Assembly (NCBI RefSeq): GCF_030817215.1
Contig: NZ_JAUSZA010000001.1
Location: forward strand, 5,306,501-5,370,500
Length of the DNA: 64,000 bases
Reading direction: 5' to 3'
DNA from: Paenibacillus sp. V4I3
GTDB taxonomy: Bacteria; Bacillota; Bacilli; Paenibacillales; NBRC-103111
The notes beneath the pieces are model-generated. The model was not told where the DNA came from. It saw only the letters and a list, made by a program, of their open reading frames with translations, and made no database searches. Made by a program: the position numbers and the translations under genes. Below are positions 32,612 through 41,772 of the stretch, in pieces (positions within the stretch are counted from its first letter, which is position 1; every line of letters starts with the position of its first letter).

Positions 32612-34915
32612 TTATAAATAAGCATTCTCATGCTTGGCTTTTAACATATTCCAACGACGCTCAACTTCCGTCTCGAACGATTTCAGGGAACCCTCATATT
32701 CTGGCTTCGTCATATGCTTCGTTTTCCCCATCGTCTTGAGCCAATCCGATAGAGGAATCTTCTTGCTCTTATCCTCCGGATTATACGTGATGGACGTAAT
32801 CCCGTGCTCCACTTCATAGAGCGGGAAGAAGCAGGAATCTACAGCAGCTCCGACGATATTGGAGCCTTCCTGGTCATCCGACAGCCAGTTGAGCGGACAT
32901 GCAATGAGAATTTTCCCATACACCAATCCCTCATTTTGGGCGTACCATTGTGCTTTCGCCGCTTTCTTCACAAGATCCTGCGGGTACGCTTCCGACCCCG
33001 TAAATACATACGGAATATGGGTAGCGGCCATAATTTGGGCTGTATCCTTGTGATGGAATACTTTACCGCCCTGATGTTTCCCAACGTTTGAAGTCGATGT
33101 ACGATGACCCATTGGCGTCGAATAAGACAATTGAGCGCCCGTATTCATGTATCCCTCGTTATCGTACTCGAGAATAATCATTTTATGATTGCGCAAAGCC
33201 GCTCCGATTGCTGGCCCCATGCCGATATCCATTCCGCCATCACCAGTGATCATGACGAAGGTGAAATCGTCTTTCAAACCCAAATGGTCGAGCTCGCCAC
33301 GGCGCTTACGCTCCCAGAACATCTCCACAACCCCTGAGAGGGTCGCTGCGCCGTTCTGGAACAGATTATGAATATACGTCGCCTTGTGAGCCGAATACGG
33401 ATAACCCGTCGTTACAACCATCGCACAGCCTGTATGGAAGATCGAGACAATATCGCCTTCAATCCCTTTGAAAAACAGCTCCAAGCCGGAGAAAATGCCG
33501 CAGCCTGGACATGCGCCATGACCCGGAGCAATACGCTTCGGTTTCTTCGTCAATGCACGTAAAGGCGGGATACGTACATTCAGCTTGCCCGAGTTCTCAT
33601 CCGGCGTTACCGTGATGAGTCCCGTCTTCAAATCCTCATACTTCATCGGCGTCAACACCCGCTTCGGCGCTTTCGAAGGATCGCCTGGCGTGTGGCCGTA
33701 GTAATCGAAGGGAACTTCCACCTTGCCGCTTTGTACAGCGTCAATGGCAAATTGGAACAAATTATGCCCGTCTTCGGCATAAAAGTCCTTGCCACCTAAG
33801 CCGTAGATTCGGCTTATGACAAGCGTATCTCTGTTCCCATGTGTGAACAGCGCCGCTTTAATTTCGTTGACCATATTGCCGCCATGGCCGCCATAGGAAT
33901 CCGCGCGATCGCCAACGGTGATCGCCTTTACATTCTGCAAAGCTTCAGCGATCTGCTTTGCTGGGAATGGACGGATGATATTCGGCGCGATCGATCCGGC
34001 CTTAATGCCCTTCTCGCGGAGCTGGTCGACGACGTCCTTAATGATTTCGGAAGCCGAATTCATCAAGAACACGGCGACTTCCGCGTCCTCCATCCGATAT
34101 AGCTCAAGAATCGGATAATCACGGCCTGTCAACTCAGCATATTCCTGCCGAATACGATCATAAACGCCTTCAGCGTTATACATGGCCATGGATTGCTGGT
34201 AGCAGTTATTAATATAATCCGGCTCATTCATATAAGGACCTACGGTAATCGGATTATTACGATCCAGCGTATCCGGGAAGCCCTGTGGCTTCTCTCCGAC
34301 GAAAGCATGCACATCCTCACGATGCGCGAACGTTTGTACTCTACGCTTTTGGTGGGACGTGAAATATCCGTCCGAAGCAACCAAAACCGGCAATCGAACT
34401 TCCGGATCTTCAGCCAGCTTTAAAGCTATGATATTCATGTCATAGACCGCTTGCGGGTCCCGGCACATCACAATCGGCCATCCCGTATTTAAAGCATAGT
34501 ACAAGTCAGAGTGATCCCCATGAATATTCAGCGGTCCGGATACGGAGCGGCATACCAAGTTCATCACCATGGGAAAGCGTGTCCCGGATTGTACCGGCAT
34601 TTGCTCCAACATATACAAATAACCGTTGGCGCTTGTCGCGTTAAATACGCGGCCGCCAGCAGTTGAAGCGCCATAACATATGCCTGCCGAACCATGTTCA
34701 CCGTCTGCTGGAATGAGCACGATATCATGTTGTCCGTTGGACTTCATAAGATCTAGAAATTGAGCAACCTCCGTAGATGGAGATATCGGAAAGTATCCCA
34801 TAACATGATAATTAATTTGATGAGCTGCATATGCCGCCATTTCGTTACCTGATTCATATACAATGCGCTGTTCGACCTTGGCTTGCCCTAATTCTTTTTT
34901 GATATCAATGGACAT
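32612..34915 (-). CDS. 2-oxoacid:ferredoxin oxidoreductase, fused alpha-beta subunit
   Basis: A 767-residue protein in which the alpha (pyrimidine-binding) domain (about 15-400, with MGYFPISPSTEVAQFLD) is fused to the TPP-binding beta domain (about 460-740, with PGHGACPGCGIFSGLE and the GDG-type motif MITGDGGMDIGMGPAIG). Free-standing subunits are usual for 2-oxoglutarate enzymes, and one fused chain of about 1200 residues for pyruvate enzymes. The partner gene 34 bases upstream supplies gamma and ferredoxin domains. Substrate: pyruvate or a branched 2-oxoacid are plausible; the sequence does not settle it. Confidence 0.85.
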   Translation of the reverse strand: MSIDIKKELGQAKVEQRIVYESGNEMAAYAAHQINYHVMGYFPISPSTEVAQFLDLMKSNGQHDIVLIPADGEHGSAGICYGASTAGGRVFNATSANGYLYMLEQMPVQSGTRFPMVMNLVCRSVSGPLNIHGDHSDLYYALNTGWPIVMCRDPQAVYDMNIIALKLAEDPEVRLPVLVASDGYFTSHQKRRVQTFAHREDVHAFVGEKPQGFPDTLDRNNPITVGPYMNEPDYINNCYQQSMAMYNAEGVYDRIRQEYAELTGRDYPILELYRMEDAEVAVFLMNSASEIIKDVVDQLREKGIKAGSIAPNIIRPFPAKQIAEALQNVKAITVGDRADSYGGHGGNMVNEIKAALFTHGNRDTLVISRIYGLGGKDFYAEDGHNLFQFAIDAVQSGKVEVPFDYYGHTPGDPSKAPKRVLTPMKYEDLKTGLITVTPDENSGKLNVRIPPLRALTKKPKRIAPGHGACPGCGIFSGLELFFKGIEGDIVSIFHTGCAMVVTTGYPYSAHKATYIHNLFQNGAATLSGVVEMFWERKRRGELDHLGLKDDFTFVMITGDGGMDIGMGPAIGAALRNHKMIILEYDNEGYMNTGAQLSYSTPMGHRTSTSNVGKHQGGKVFHHKDTAQIMAATHIPYVFTGSEAYPQDLVKKAAKAQWYAQNEGLVYGKILIACPLNWLSDDQEGSNIVGAAVDSCFFPLYEVEHGITSITYNPEDKSKKIPLSDWLKTMGKTKHMTKPEYEGSLKSFETEVERRWNMLKAKHENAYL

Positions 34916-34949
34916 GCGAGTAGTTCCACCCTTCTCCCATAAATACTCT

Positions 34950-35960
34950 CTAAGAGTTTACAGCTAGATTGAATCGATGCGGCATGCGATTTAAGTCCGC
35001 ATAACCATCTTCTTCCCGCTCATTAGTGAGCGCTTCGGTCGGACAAGCCTGTACACATTTAAGGCAACCCTTACAATATTGATAGTCGATCCCTTGTAAG
35101 AACATTTGAGGCCGCCCCTTCTTGTCGGGGAGTTCATCCCAAACGAAACAGAAATCCGGACACACATTATCGCAGGAGGCACAGTGAATACATTTATCTT
35201 CATGGAAATGCGGCATCATCCCCGCACGTGAAATGCTTAAATCTTTCAGAATGCTGTTCCCAGGATTCGTAATGACACCACCAATGGACTGCGTTTCATA
35301 GCCAAGCACTGGCGTATCGAAACGAACGAAATCGGGCATCGTCTCCCCTTCTGGAAGCGCATACGTTTGGAACTTAACTTCATTGTAACCGCGGTCAAAC
35401 GTTCGTAGGGCTGGTGCAACAGCAAGCGGATATTTCTTTTCTAACGATTTACGAATAACGCCTCTCATGACATCTGGATCAAGGAAATCACACAACCGGA
35501 ATAGCGCGCCAAGCATCGCCATATTAACGCGATTCTTCTCCTCTAGCGAGATTCCAATTGCATCAATAACGGCAATGGTACCTCCCCGGAGCTTCATCTT
35601 TTCCTTCAACTCATCCGGCGTTTTTGTCGAATTTACAAGTACGGTACTATCTTCATAGATGCCACTGATAACGTTTACAGTTTTGGAAAGCGATTCGTGA
35701 AAAACACCCACAACATGCGGTCGTTCGACCGGTGAAGTATCCCGAATTCTCGTATCCATATCACAAAACCTTATATGTGCTTTCACTGCCGATCCTTTCT
35801 TCTCTGAACCATAGGAAGAAAAGCTAACCCCGTTCAAACCCACCCCAACGACTCCCGCTTCCGCCAGCATCTTACCCGCTAGATTCGCGCCGAGTCCACC
35901 GATGGATTCCAGTCTAATCTCAAAAAAACCGAGATCGTTCAATTTAGGTAAAGTTACCAT
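34950..35960 (-). CDS. 2-oxoacid:ferredoxin oxidoreductase, fused gamma-delta subunit
   Basis: A 336-residue protein with an N-terminal gamma domain (about 8-190, RLESIGGLGANLAGKMLAE) and a C-terminal two [4Fe-4S] ferredoxin domain (CIHCASCDNVCPDF near residue 256 and CKGCLKCVQACPTEA near 297). It would pass electrons from the alpha-beta chain to an outside ferredoxin. ATG 35960 is preceded by GAAAGGAG. First gene of a two-gene operon closed by a strong terminator. Confidence 0.87.
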   Translation of the reverse strand: MVTLPKLNDLGFFEIRLESIGGLGANLAGKMLAEAGVVGVGLNGVSFSSYGSEKKGSAVKAHIRFCDMDTRIRDTSPVERPHVVGVFHESLSKTVNVISGIYEDSTVLVNSTKTPDELKEKMKLRGGTIAVIDAIGISLEEKNRVNMAMLGALFRLCDFLDPDVMRGVIRKSLEKKYPLAVAPALRTFDRGYNEVKFQTYALPEGETMPDFVRFDTPVLGYETQSIGGVITNPGNSILKDLSISRAGMMPHFHEDKCIHCASCDNVCPDFCFVWDELPDKKGRPQMFLQGIDYQYCKGCLKCVQACPTEALTNEREEDGYADLNRMPHRFNLAVNS

Positions 35961-36073
35961 GCCAGGTCTCCTTTCAAAAATGAACTGCATAAAGAATGAA
36001 TAGTATGAATAGTAAATCTACTCTCATTGTAACAAGAAATCTCTGGTAATCAACCTTTTTTTGAAGGAGCCAT

Positions 36074-36250
36074 TCATAGTAAATAATCAATGATGAGGCC
36101 GCACCCTCCCAAATAGTAACTTCTCGACCCTGTATTCTCTTCTTGAGCAGAATTGTCTTTCTCAGCATCCTCACAATCTTCACATACGTCCACATAATCA
36201 TCATCAATCGGATTAAAGACAACACCGCAAACCTGTGAGCACGCCCGCAT
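36074..36250 (-). CDS. Small zinc-ribbon-like protein, unknown
   Basis: A 58-residue acidic protein with CSQVCG and CEDCE spaced about 20 residues apart, which fits a treble-clef or ribbon zinc site, and a C-terminal hydrophobic stretch (YLGGCGLIIDYLL). ATG 36250 lies eight bases after GGAG. The reading frame in other phases (35974-36225) is less convincing. Function unknown; divergent from the histidine kinase gene. Confidence 0.5.
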   Translation of the reverse strand: MRACSQVCGVVFNPIDDDYVDVCEDCEDAEKDNSAQEENTGSRSYYLGGCGLIIDYLL

Positions 36251-36387
36251 CCTCATCTCTCCTTGTTTGACAACCAACTTAGATTGTAAACGCTTGCATC
36301 ATCGTGTTCCTTTATTATACCGCGGTTTATAGGAATTACACCATAAGTCTTTATCAAATCTTTAGCATTTGAAATGCCCCATTTCTC

Positions 36388-36415
36388 TTGATAAGGTCAG
36401 TTTTTGTGAGATAAT
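36388..36415 (+). promoter_or_regulatory. Sigma-A type promoter for histidine kinase gene
   Basis: TTGATA (36388-36393), 16-base spacer, GATAAT (36410-36415), about 50 bases before the TTG start. Confidence 0.6.
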
Positions 36416-36463
36416 GTAGAAATAATAAAGATACTGTCGGACAGCGGAAAGGATGGCATTCAT

Positions 36464-37711
36464 TTGTTCCATTCAATCATTTCCAATGAACTACATGGTC
36501 TCTTCTACATCATGAGTGCTATATTAATCCATCTAGTTCTTACCCCCATTTTCATATACAAAGAATATCAGCGTAGATCTCTATTCGCACTTATTTTAAT
36601 CGTACTCATCTTTTTGTACTGGAAATTTGAAGACATTGATCCCTTAATTTATTCCCTCCATTTGTTTCCGATCAGCTTGATTGCTGTGATTTTATTTGTC
36701 GGATTTATACCAGCTTTTATCACCTGGACCTTATTTAACATAGGCTGTATGGTCGTCCTGAATTACTACTGGCAACCCGCTCTAATAAGCAGTGCTGTTT
36801 TATTATTAGGTGGATTTCTCATCAGAAATACTACAACTCAACCTACACTCAAGATGAAATTAACTTATGCAACGGGTATGCTGCTCGTGTACGAAGTATT
36901 GTATGCGCTTATAGCGCTGAACATACGATCTCATATAACCTTGTATGCTGCATACACCGTGTTTTTTTCCTTTTTCTCTCTTTGGATGATTACATACTTA
37001 CAATTTTTTGTGAAAAAGCATGAGATGCACAAACAGAGACTTGTCGCATTGGAAAAGGATCGAATGCTCGGCCAGTTTGCAGCCACCATTTCTCATGAAA
37101 TACGTAATCCTCTCACATCAACAAGAGGCTTTCTTCAGTTGCTGGATCAGAATGAGTTATCCTTCAACGATCACAAACGTTATGTAGACCTTGCTTTGTC
37201 GGGCGTGGATCAGGCGACCGCCATCCTGGGTGATTACTTAAACTATGCCAAGCCATCTTCTAACTTACAGGAACAATTAGAACTCAAAGAAGAGATAGAA
37301 GCCATGCTGCGTTTCATCACACCATTTGCTGCAGATCACCAGGTTGCTATCCATATTAGTCATGAAAATGAAGAACCCCTTTACATACTGGGAGAATCCA
37401 AAAAGCTGCGCCAATGTTTGATGAATCTTGTTAAAAATGCGATTGAGTCCATGCCTAACGGCGGTAAAATTTCATTAAGCACCTGTAAGCTGCCTAATGC
37501 TGTACAAATTTCTATTTCTGACACTGGCGTTGGAATGAGTAAGCAGCAATTAAACTCACTCGGTATGCCATTCTACACAACCAAAGAACAAGGAACTGGA
37601 CTTGGTCTCGTCGTGGTCATGAGTATTATCAAAATGATGAACGGAAAAATCTCCTTCTCCAGTAATTTAAACCAAGGCACGCAATGCTCCATTTTATTTC
37701 AGCAAAAGTGA
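36464..37711 (+). CDS. Membrane sensor histidine kinase, orphan
   Basis: A 415-residue kinase. Five or six membrane segments fill residues 10-180 with very short loops (no extracellular sensor domain), then HisKA with the phospho-accepting His211 in ATISHEIRNPLTSTRGF and HATPase with LMNLVKNAIESM, DTGVGMS and GTGLGLVVVM. Layout and motif resemble KinB-like sporulation kinases. No response regulator is next to it. TTG 36464 follows AAAGGATGG. Membrane-embedded sensing of a lipid or quinone is possible but inferred. Confidence 0.88.
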   Translation: MFHSIISNELHGLFYIMSAILIHLVLTPIFIYKEYQRRSLFALILIVLIFLYWKFEDIDPLIYSLHLFPISLIAVILFVGFIPAFITWTLFNIGCMVVLNYYWQPALISSAVLLLGGFLIRNTTTQPTLKMKLTYATGMLLVYEVLYALIALNIRSHITLYAAYTVFFSFFSLWMITYLQFFVKKHEMHKQRLVALEKDRMLGQFAATISHEIRNPLTSTRGFLQLLDQNELSFNDHKRYVDLALSGVDQATAILGDYLNYAKPSSNLQEQLELKEEIEAMLRFITPFAADHQVAIHISHENEEPLYILGESKKLRQCLMNLVKNAIESMPNGGKISLSTCKLPNAVQISISDTGVGMSKQQLNSLGMPFYTTKEQGTGLGLVVVMSIIKMMNGKISFSSNLNQGTQCSILFQQK

Positions 37712-37800
37712 ACACCCAGCGCCCTCCATTAACAACCTTGATGATCTGTGCTATTCTGTTAAGACAAGCGATCATCATGATTGGTAAGGAGGGCTTTATT

Positions 37801-38199
37801 ATGAATTCAGATTTCATTCCGATTAAATCACTTGAGGGCGACTTGAAAATGTCGCATAAGAAGAGGGATTTCGGTCTTACTGTCTCATCCAAAGAGTTGA
37901 TCCTTCACAAACCTCACATTAATTATTATTTCAAGTTGGAACATATAATTAGCATTATTCCATACGATCATTCTGCTCTCAAAGCCGTCACCTTCGTAAA
38001 CTTGCGATCAGCTAATCGAGAATTCACCCATGTAGCTCCGGTTTCTGATTACTTCCGCATTTATGTCCAAGCAGCTACCGTCCATAACCGCAGCGGGCTG
38101 TTCGAAATAGGACCAACCGATATCATCATTCCCATCCATCCGAGTATGCTCAAAGCCATATCTGAATATATGCAGCGCATCGGTATAACCATATTTTAG
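37801..38199 (+). CDS. 132-residue protein, unknown
   Basis: A soluble beta-rich protein (LTVSSKELILHKPHINYYFKL, VTFVNLRSANREFTHVAPVS) with PH-domain-like character. I do not recognise a family. ATG 37801 is preceded by AAGGAGGGC, and a strong terminator follows. It lies 89 bases after the kinase gene on the same strand, so co-transcription is possible. Confidence 0.62.
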   Translation: MNSDFIPIKSLEGDLKMSHKKRDFGLTVSSKELILHKPHINYYFKLEHIISIIPYDHSALKAVTFVNLRSANREFTHVAPVSDYFRIYVQAATVHNRSGLFEIGPTDIIIPIHPSMLKAISEYMQRIGITIF

Positions 38200-38213
38200 A
38201 GCTCCTCCACAAC

Positions 38214-38260
38214 AAAAAAGCAAGGATGAGAAAATAATCTTTTCTCACCCTTGCTTTTTT
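38214..38260. terminator. Bidirectional terminator between convergent genes
   Basis: AAAAAGCAAGGATGAGAAAA pairs with TTTTCTCACCCTTGCTTTTT around TAATC, with T-runs on both strands. Confidence 0.9.
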
Positions 38261-38279
38261 TATTTCATAAGAGATCATC

Positions 38280-38762
38280 TTACAGCTTTTCTTTCTCGAC
38301 AATAAAGGCTAGTAAGCGTTCACAGCTCTCTTCTACCATCTCGTACACCTCTTGAAAATTACCCGTGTAATAAGGGTCTGGAACATCTTTATTTACGCGA
38401 TCAGGTGCAAAATCCAGCAATTTATGAATGGCAGCTCGTTTCTCACCTTCTACTACAGCAGGAGCAAACGATGCCAAATTCGTTACATTACTCTCATCCA
38501 TCGCAATGATATATGTATATTGTACAAAGTCATCGGACCTAACTTGCCTTGCTTTTAGACCCTCATGATTAATCTGATACTGATCCAATATATCCCTAGT
38601 TCCTTGATGTGGGGGATGTCCAATGTGCCAATCACCGGTTCCGGCTGAATCAATAGCAATTACATTATCGAGACCCGCTTTTTTGACCTGATGACGAAAA
38701 ACAGCTTCAGCCATGGGAGAACGGCATATATTTCCTAAGCAAACGAATAAGACCTGGATCAT
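38280..38762 (-). CDS. Low-molecular-weight protein-tyrosine phosphatase
   Basis: A 160-residue phosphatase. The signature CX5R is CLGNICRSP at residues 8-14 (Cys8, Arg14), and the catalytic Asp is in VPDPYYTGNFQEVY. Family members act on tyrosine-phosphorylated proteins or free small phosphoesters, and in some Bacillota on arginine phosphate (YwlE branch). Its ATG overlaps the stop of the upstream ABC ATPase gene (ATGA), so the two are translationally coupled, an unusual pairing. Confidence 0.9.
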   Translation of the reverse strand: MIQVLFVCLGNICRSPMAEAVFRHQVKKAGLDNVIAIDSAGTGDWHIGHPPHQGTRDILDQYQINHEGLKARQVRSDDFVQYTYIIAMDESNVTNLASFAPAVVEGEKRAAIHKLLDFAPDRVNKDVPDPYYTGNFQEVYEMVEESCERLLAFIVEKEKL

Positions 38763-39493
38763 ATTTCACCAAAGATGAGCTTTTTTTCACGCATAGTGAG
38801 CGACCTAGCCGGAATATCCAGCACAATTTTACCTTCAGAAAGTCCCCAAATGCGAGTAGCATATCTCTCCGCGAGCTCAACTTGGTGCAGAGTAGCAATG
38901 ACGCTCATATTTCGATCTTTGCAAAGGGATTTCAAATCCTGCAAGATATATTCCGTTGATTTCGGATCAAGACCAGATACAGGTTCATCTGCGACAAGGA
39001 CCTTTGGTCCAAGTATTAGAGCTTTAGCAATAGCAACACGCTGCTGCTCACCTCCGCTTAGCTGACCAACCTTCTTCTCACCCTTATCAAGCAACCCCAC
39101 TTTTTCTAAATAATCCATGCTGTCCACATGCTCATCTCTTGAAGTCATGCCAGTCAAAATACGCAGAGGCGTTTGATAGACACGACCCATCATGACATTC
39201 TTGACAGCGCTTTTATTTCGATTCAAAGCAGGCTTTTCTTCAAGAAATGCGAAATCTCTACCTAATTTGAAGCGTTCGAATGGACCTGGCTTTGATATAT
39301 CAATGGAGTTATAGATCAACTGACCGCTTGTCCATTTCTCTTGATGACTGATACAACGCAATAATGTGGTTTTCCCACTACCACTACCGCCAATAACAGC
39401 AATGAATTCGCCTTCATCAACTTGAAAGCTCACTTGTGAAAGTACCTGAATGTCCGGAGGATATACTTTACTTAAATTACGAACTGTAAGCAT
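38759..39493 (-). CDS. Orphan ABC ATPase, PhnC-like
   Basis: A 244-residue ATP-binding protein with Walker A GGSGSGKTTLLRCI, signature LSGGEQQRVAIAKAL, Walker B VLVADEPVSGLD and H-loop ATLHQVELAE. Closest in pattern to PhnC phosphonate-import ATPases, but no permease or binding protein lies in the window. ATG 39493 follows GAAGGAGAC. Coupling with a phosphatase gene suggests a role in phosphate-ester or phosphonate handling, or a truncated transporter operon whose partners are elsewhere. Confidence 0.82.
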   Translation of the reverse strand: MLTVRNLSKVYPPDIQVLSQVSFQVDEGEFIAVIGGSGSGKTTLLRCISHQEKWTSGQLIYNSIDISKPGPFERFKLGRDFAFLEEKPALNRNKSAVKNVMMGRVYQTPLRILTGMTSRDEHVDSMDYLEKVGLLDKGEKKVGQLSGGEQQRVAIAKALILGPKVLVADEPVSGLDPKSTEYILQDLKSLCKDRNMSVIATLHQVELAERYATRIWGLSEGKIVLDIPARSLTMREKKLIFGEI

Positions 39494-39568
39494 GACAATG
39501 TCTCCTTCGAGTAAGTCTTCTTCCGTCTTTCCGATAGAAAGACTCATTTCATAAGTTGCTCTTTTGGG

Positions 39569-39618
39569 AAAAAATCGCCACTCATTTCAAGCGGTAAGCC
39601 TGAGTTGAGGGCGATTTT
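39569..39618 (-). terminator. Terminator after ricA
   Basis: On the minus strand AAAATCGCCCTCA pairs with TGAGTGGCGATTTT, followed by TTT. Confidence 0.88.
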
Positions 39619-39640
39619 CTAATTCCCAAAGGATGTTATC

Positions 39641-40105
39641 TTAATCGCAAGATGTCGGAGCTTCCGCCGTACCTGCTTCAACATTAATTTTATCTGATAT
39701 CGTATCACGAATGACCGACATAACAAGCTGTAATAAATAGTTGATATCCTCTTGTGTTTGCTTGAATTCATTCACAATTGGAATCTCATCTAATTGATCC
39801 TGCAGCACTTCAATCTCATTCTCAATTTTTTCGATCATTTTAGCATTTTGGAAAGTCTCAAAAGCAACGACTTCCTTCTGTTTCTTTTTGATCGCACCAA
39901 TTAGCACTTGGATGTCAGGATTCGTAGCGATTTGCTTCTCAGCCTTTTGATAAAACTGTACCTCATTCGAAGTCGTTAACAATTCAGCCAATTCCTTAGC
40001 TTTGGTTAAAATATCTTCGCGTACGATCATTTCCGTATTTGTAAACTCCTCTACTTTAAAAGCATGAGGCTCATTATCGTTATGATTATGATCACATTGG
40101 GACAC
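39641..40105 (-). CDS. ricA: RicA (YmcA) family regulator of sporulation, competence and biofilm
   Basis: A 154-residue YlbF/YmcA-type helical protein. In Bacillus subtilis RicA forms a complex with RicF and RicT that works with RNase Y in mRNA maturation and carries Fe-S clusters. The core AKELAELLTTSNEVQFYQKA and EIPIVNEFKQTQEDINYLLQ matches YmcA. It differs in an N-terminal extension with QCDHNHNDNEPH and in ending SCD; the last cysteine would fit the reported cluster ligand. It lies after miaB as in Bacillus subtilis. GTG 40105 is used, but ATG at the MIVRED methionine (about 40036) is possible. Confidence 0.88.
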   Translation of the reverse strand: MSQCDHNHNDNEPHAFKVEEFTNTEMIVREDILTKAKELAELLTTSNEVQFYQKAEKQIATNPDIQVLIGAIKKKQKEVVAFETFQNAKMIEKIENEIEVLQDQLDEIPIVNEFKQTQEDINYLLQLVMSVIRDTISDKINVEAGTAEAPTSCD

Positions 40106-40139
40106 TTCTAAACACGCTCCTATCTATTTCAACTTCAAA

Positions 40140-41621
40140 TTAAATGGACATCTTCATGGGTTTGTGTACAATCTCACCCTTCAAAATCCATGTTTGTGCA
40201 TGTGTCACTTCTACTTCAACCATTTGACCAATTAAAGACTTGTCGCCAGTAAAATGGATCAATTTATTCGTCCGCGTGCGACCAGCTAGTACTTCAGCGT
40301 TATTCTTACTTTCGCCTTCAACAAGTACTTCAACGGTCTGCCCTAACAATCTCTCGTTACTCGCTTTACTGTGTTTATTGACTAACTCATTTAAGCGATA
40401 AAGACGTTGTTTCTTTACTTCCATCGGTACATTGTCTTCCATATCGGCAGCAGGTGTACCTTCTCGCGGTGAATAAATAAATGTAAACGCGAAATCGAAG
40501 CCTACTTCCTCATAAAGTGACATCGTCTCATCGAATTGCACATCCGTTTCACCTGGAAAACCAACAATAATATCTGTTGTCAGAACGACATCGGGCATCG
40601 TTTCTTTAATTTTACTGGCTAGCTGTAAATAATGATCTCTGGAATATTTTCTACTCATTCTTTTCAGAACCTCGGTATTGCCCGATTGAACTGGAAGATG
40701 TATATGCTCTACAAGATTACCGCGTTTACCTAACACTTCAATCAAGCGATCATCAAAATCTCTTGGATGCGAAGTAGTAAAGCGAATACGCGGTACATCA
40801 ATTTTACGAATATCGTCCATCAAGTCAGCGAAAGAAAACGTAATATCCTCAAAATCTTTACCATAGGCATTGACATTCTGTCCAAGCAGCGTAATTTCCT
40901 GAAACCCTTGACGAGCTAAGTCTCTAACCTCAGCAAGCACGTCTTGTGGTCGGCGACTTCTCTCTTTACCCCGCGTATAAGGAACTATACAGTATGTACA
41001 GAACTTATCGCAGCCGAACATGATGTTCACCCAAGCACGGATTCCTTCACGTTTTTTTGGTAAATTCTCAACGATATCGCCTTCTTTGGACCATACCTCA
41101 ACGACCATTTCCTTGTTATAGAAAGCATCCTTCAATAAGGTCGGAAGTCGATGAATATTGTGCGTTCCGAATATCAAATCTACAAAAGCATGCTTTTGCA
41201 TAATTCGATTCACGACCGCTTCTTCCTGCGACATACAACCACAAACACCCAGAACAAGGCCTGGTTTCTGTGCTTTAAGTGCCTTTAAATGGCCAAGTTC
41301 ACCGAACACCTTGTCTTCTGCATTCTCCCGAATCGCACAAGTGTTGAGCAGAATAACATCTGCTTGGTTCTTGTCCTCTGTCGTTTGATAGCCCATTTGC
41401 TCTAGTAAACCCTTCATTACTTCTGTATCATGCTCATTCATCTGACATCCGTAAGTGCGAATCAAATAATATTTATCTTTGCCGAACTCCTGCATGTCCT
41501 CAGGAATGGTGAAGTCATAGTGTACGGCGATCTCTTCTTTTCCGCGCTTCTTTGCATCTGTCAGTGAAGGAGGCTGAAAATATTGGGAATAATCCTTGTC
41601 GGATTTCACTTGGTTAGCCAC
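40140..41621 (-). CDS. miaB: tRNA-2-methylthio-N6-isopentenyladenosine synthase MiaB
   Basis: A 493-residue radical SAM enzyme adding the methylthio group to i6A37 of tRNA. Domains in order: UPF0004 (YGCQMNEHD, LNTCAIREN, GVCGCMSQEE cysteines), radical SAM with CX3CX2C in CDKFCTYCIVPYTRG, and a C-terminal TRAM domain. The start is GTG 41621 behind AGGAGG. Followed by ricA with a 34-base gap, as in Bacillus subtilis. The leader contains the two-hairpin repeat. Confidence 0.96.
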   Translation of the reverse strand: MANQVKSDKDYSQYFQPPSLTDAKKRGKEEIAVHYDFTIPEDMQEFGKDKYYLIRTYGCQMNEHDTEVMKGLLEQMGYQTTEDKNQADVILLNTCAIRENAEDKVFGELGHLKALKAQKPGLVLGVCGCMSQEEAVVNRIMQKHAFVDLIFGTHNIHRLPTLLKDAFYNKEMVVEVWSKEGDIVENLPKKREGIRAWVNIMFGCDKFCTYCIVPYTRGKERSRRPQDVLAEVRDLARQGFQEITLLGQNVNAYGKDFEDITFSFADLMDDIRKIDVPRIRFTTSHPRDFDDRLIEVLGKRGNLVEHIHLPVQSGNTEVLKRMSRKYSRDHYLQLASKIKETMPDVVLTTDIIVGFPGETDVQFDETMSLYEEVGFDFAFTFIYSPREGTPAADMEDNVPMEVKKQRLYRLNELVNKHSKASNERLLGQTVEVLVEGESKNNAEVLAGRTRTNKLIHFTGDKSLIGQMVEVEVTHAQTWILKGEIVHKPMKMSI

Positions 41622-41640
41622 TTTCTTTCCTCCTGAGAGT

Positions 41641-41682
41641 TTTCGTAGAAAACTTACTTCGTAAGCGTTAACTGAGTTTTGC
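41641..41682 (-). repeat. Leader palindrome repeat before miaB
   Basis: On the minus strand CTTACGAAGTAAG then GTTTTCTACGAAAAC, ending a few bases before AGGAGG. Matches the unit at 27969-28010, including a compensatory pair change in the second stem. Confidence 0.65.
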
Positions 41683-41772
41683 TGTAGTAAACTGACGCAA
41701 CTTTTATTATAGCATCACATGCCTACATAGTACAAAGAAATTAGCATATGTATGAATATTTGCTTCCTAGAA

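Noticed and set aside
35974..36225. 83-codon minus frame overlapping the zinc-ribbon-like gene
   Set aside because: Weak start context; the alternative frame has spaced cysteines and a proper ribosome site.
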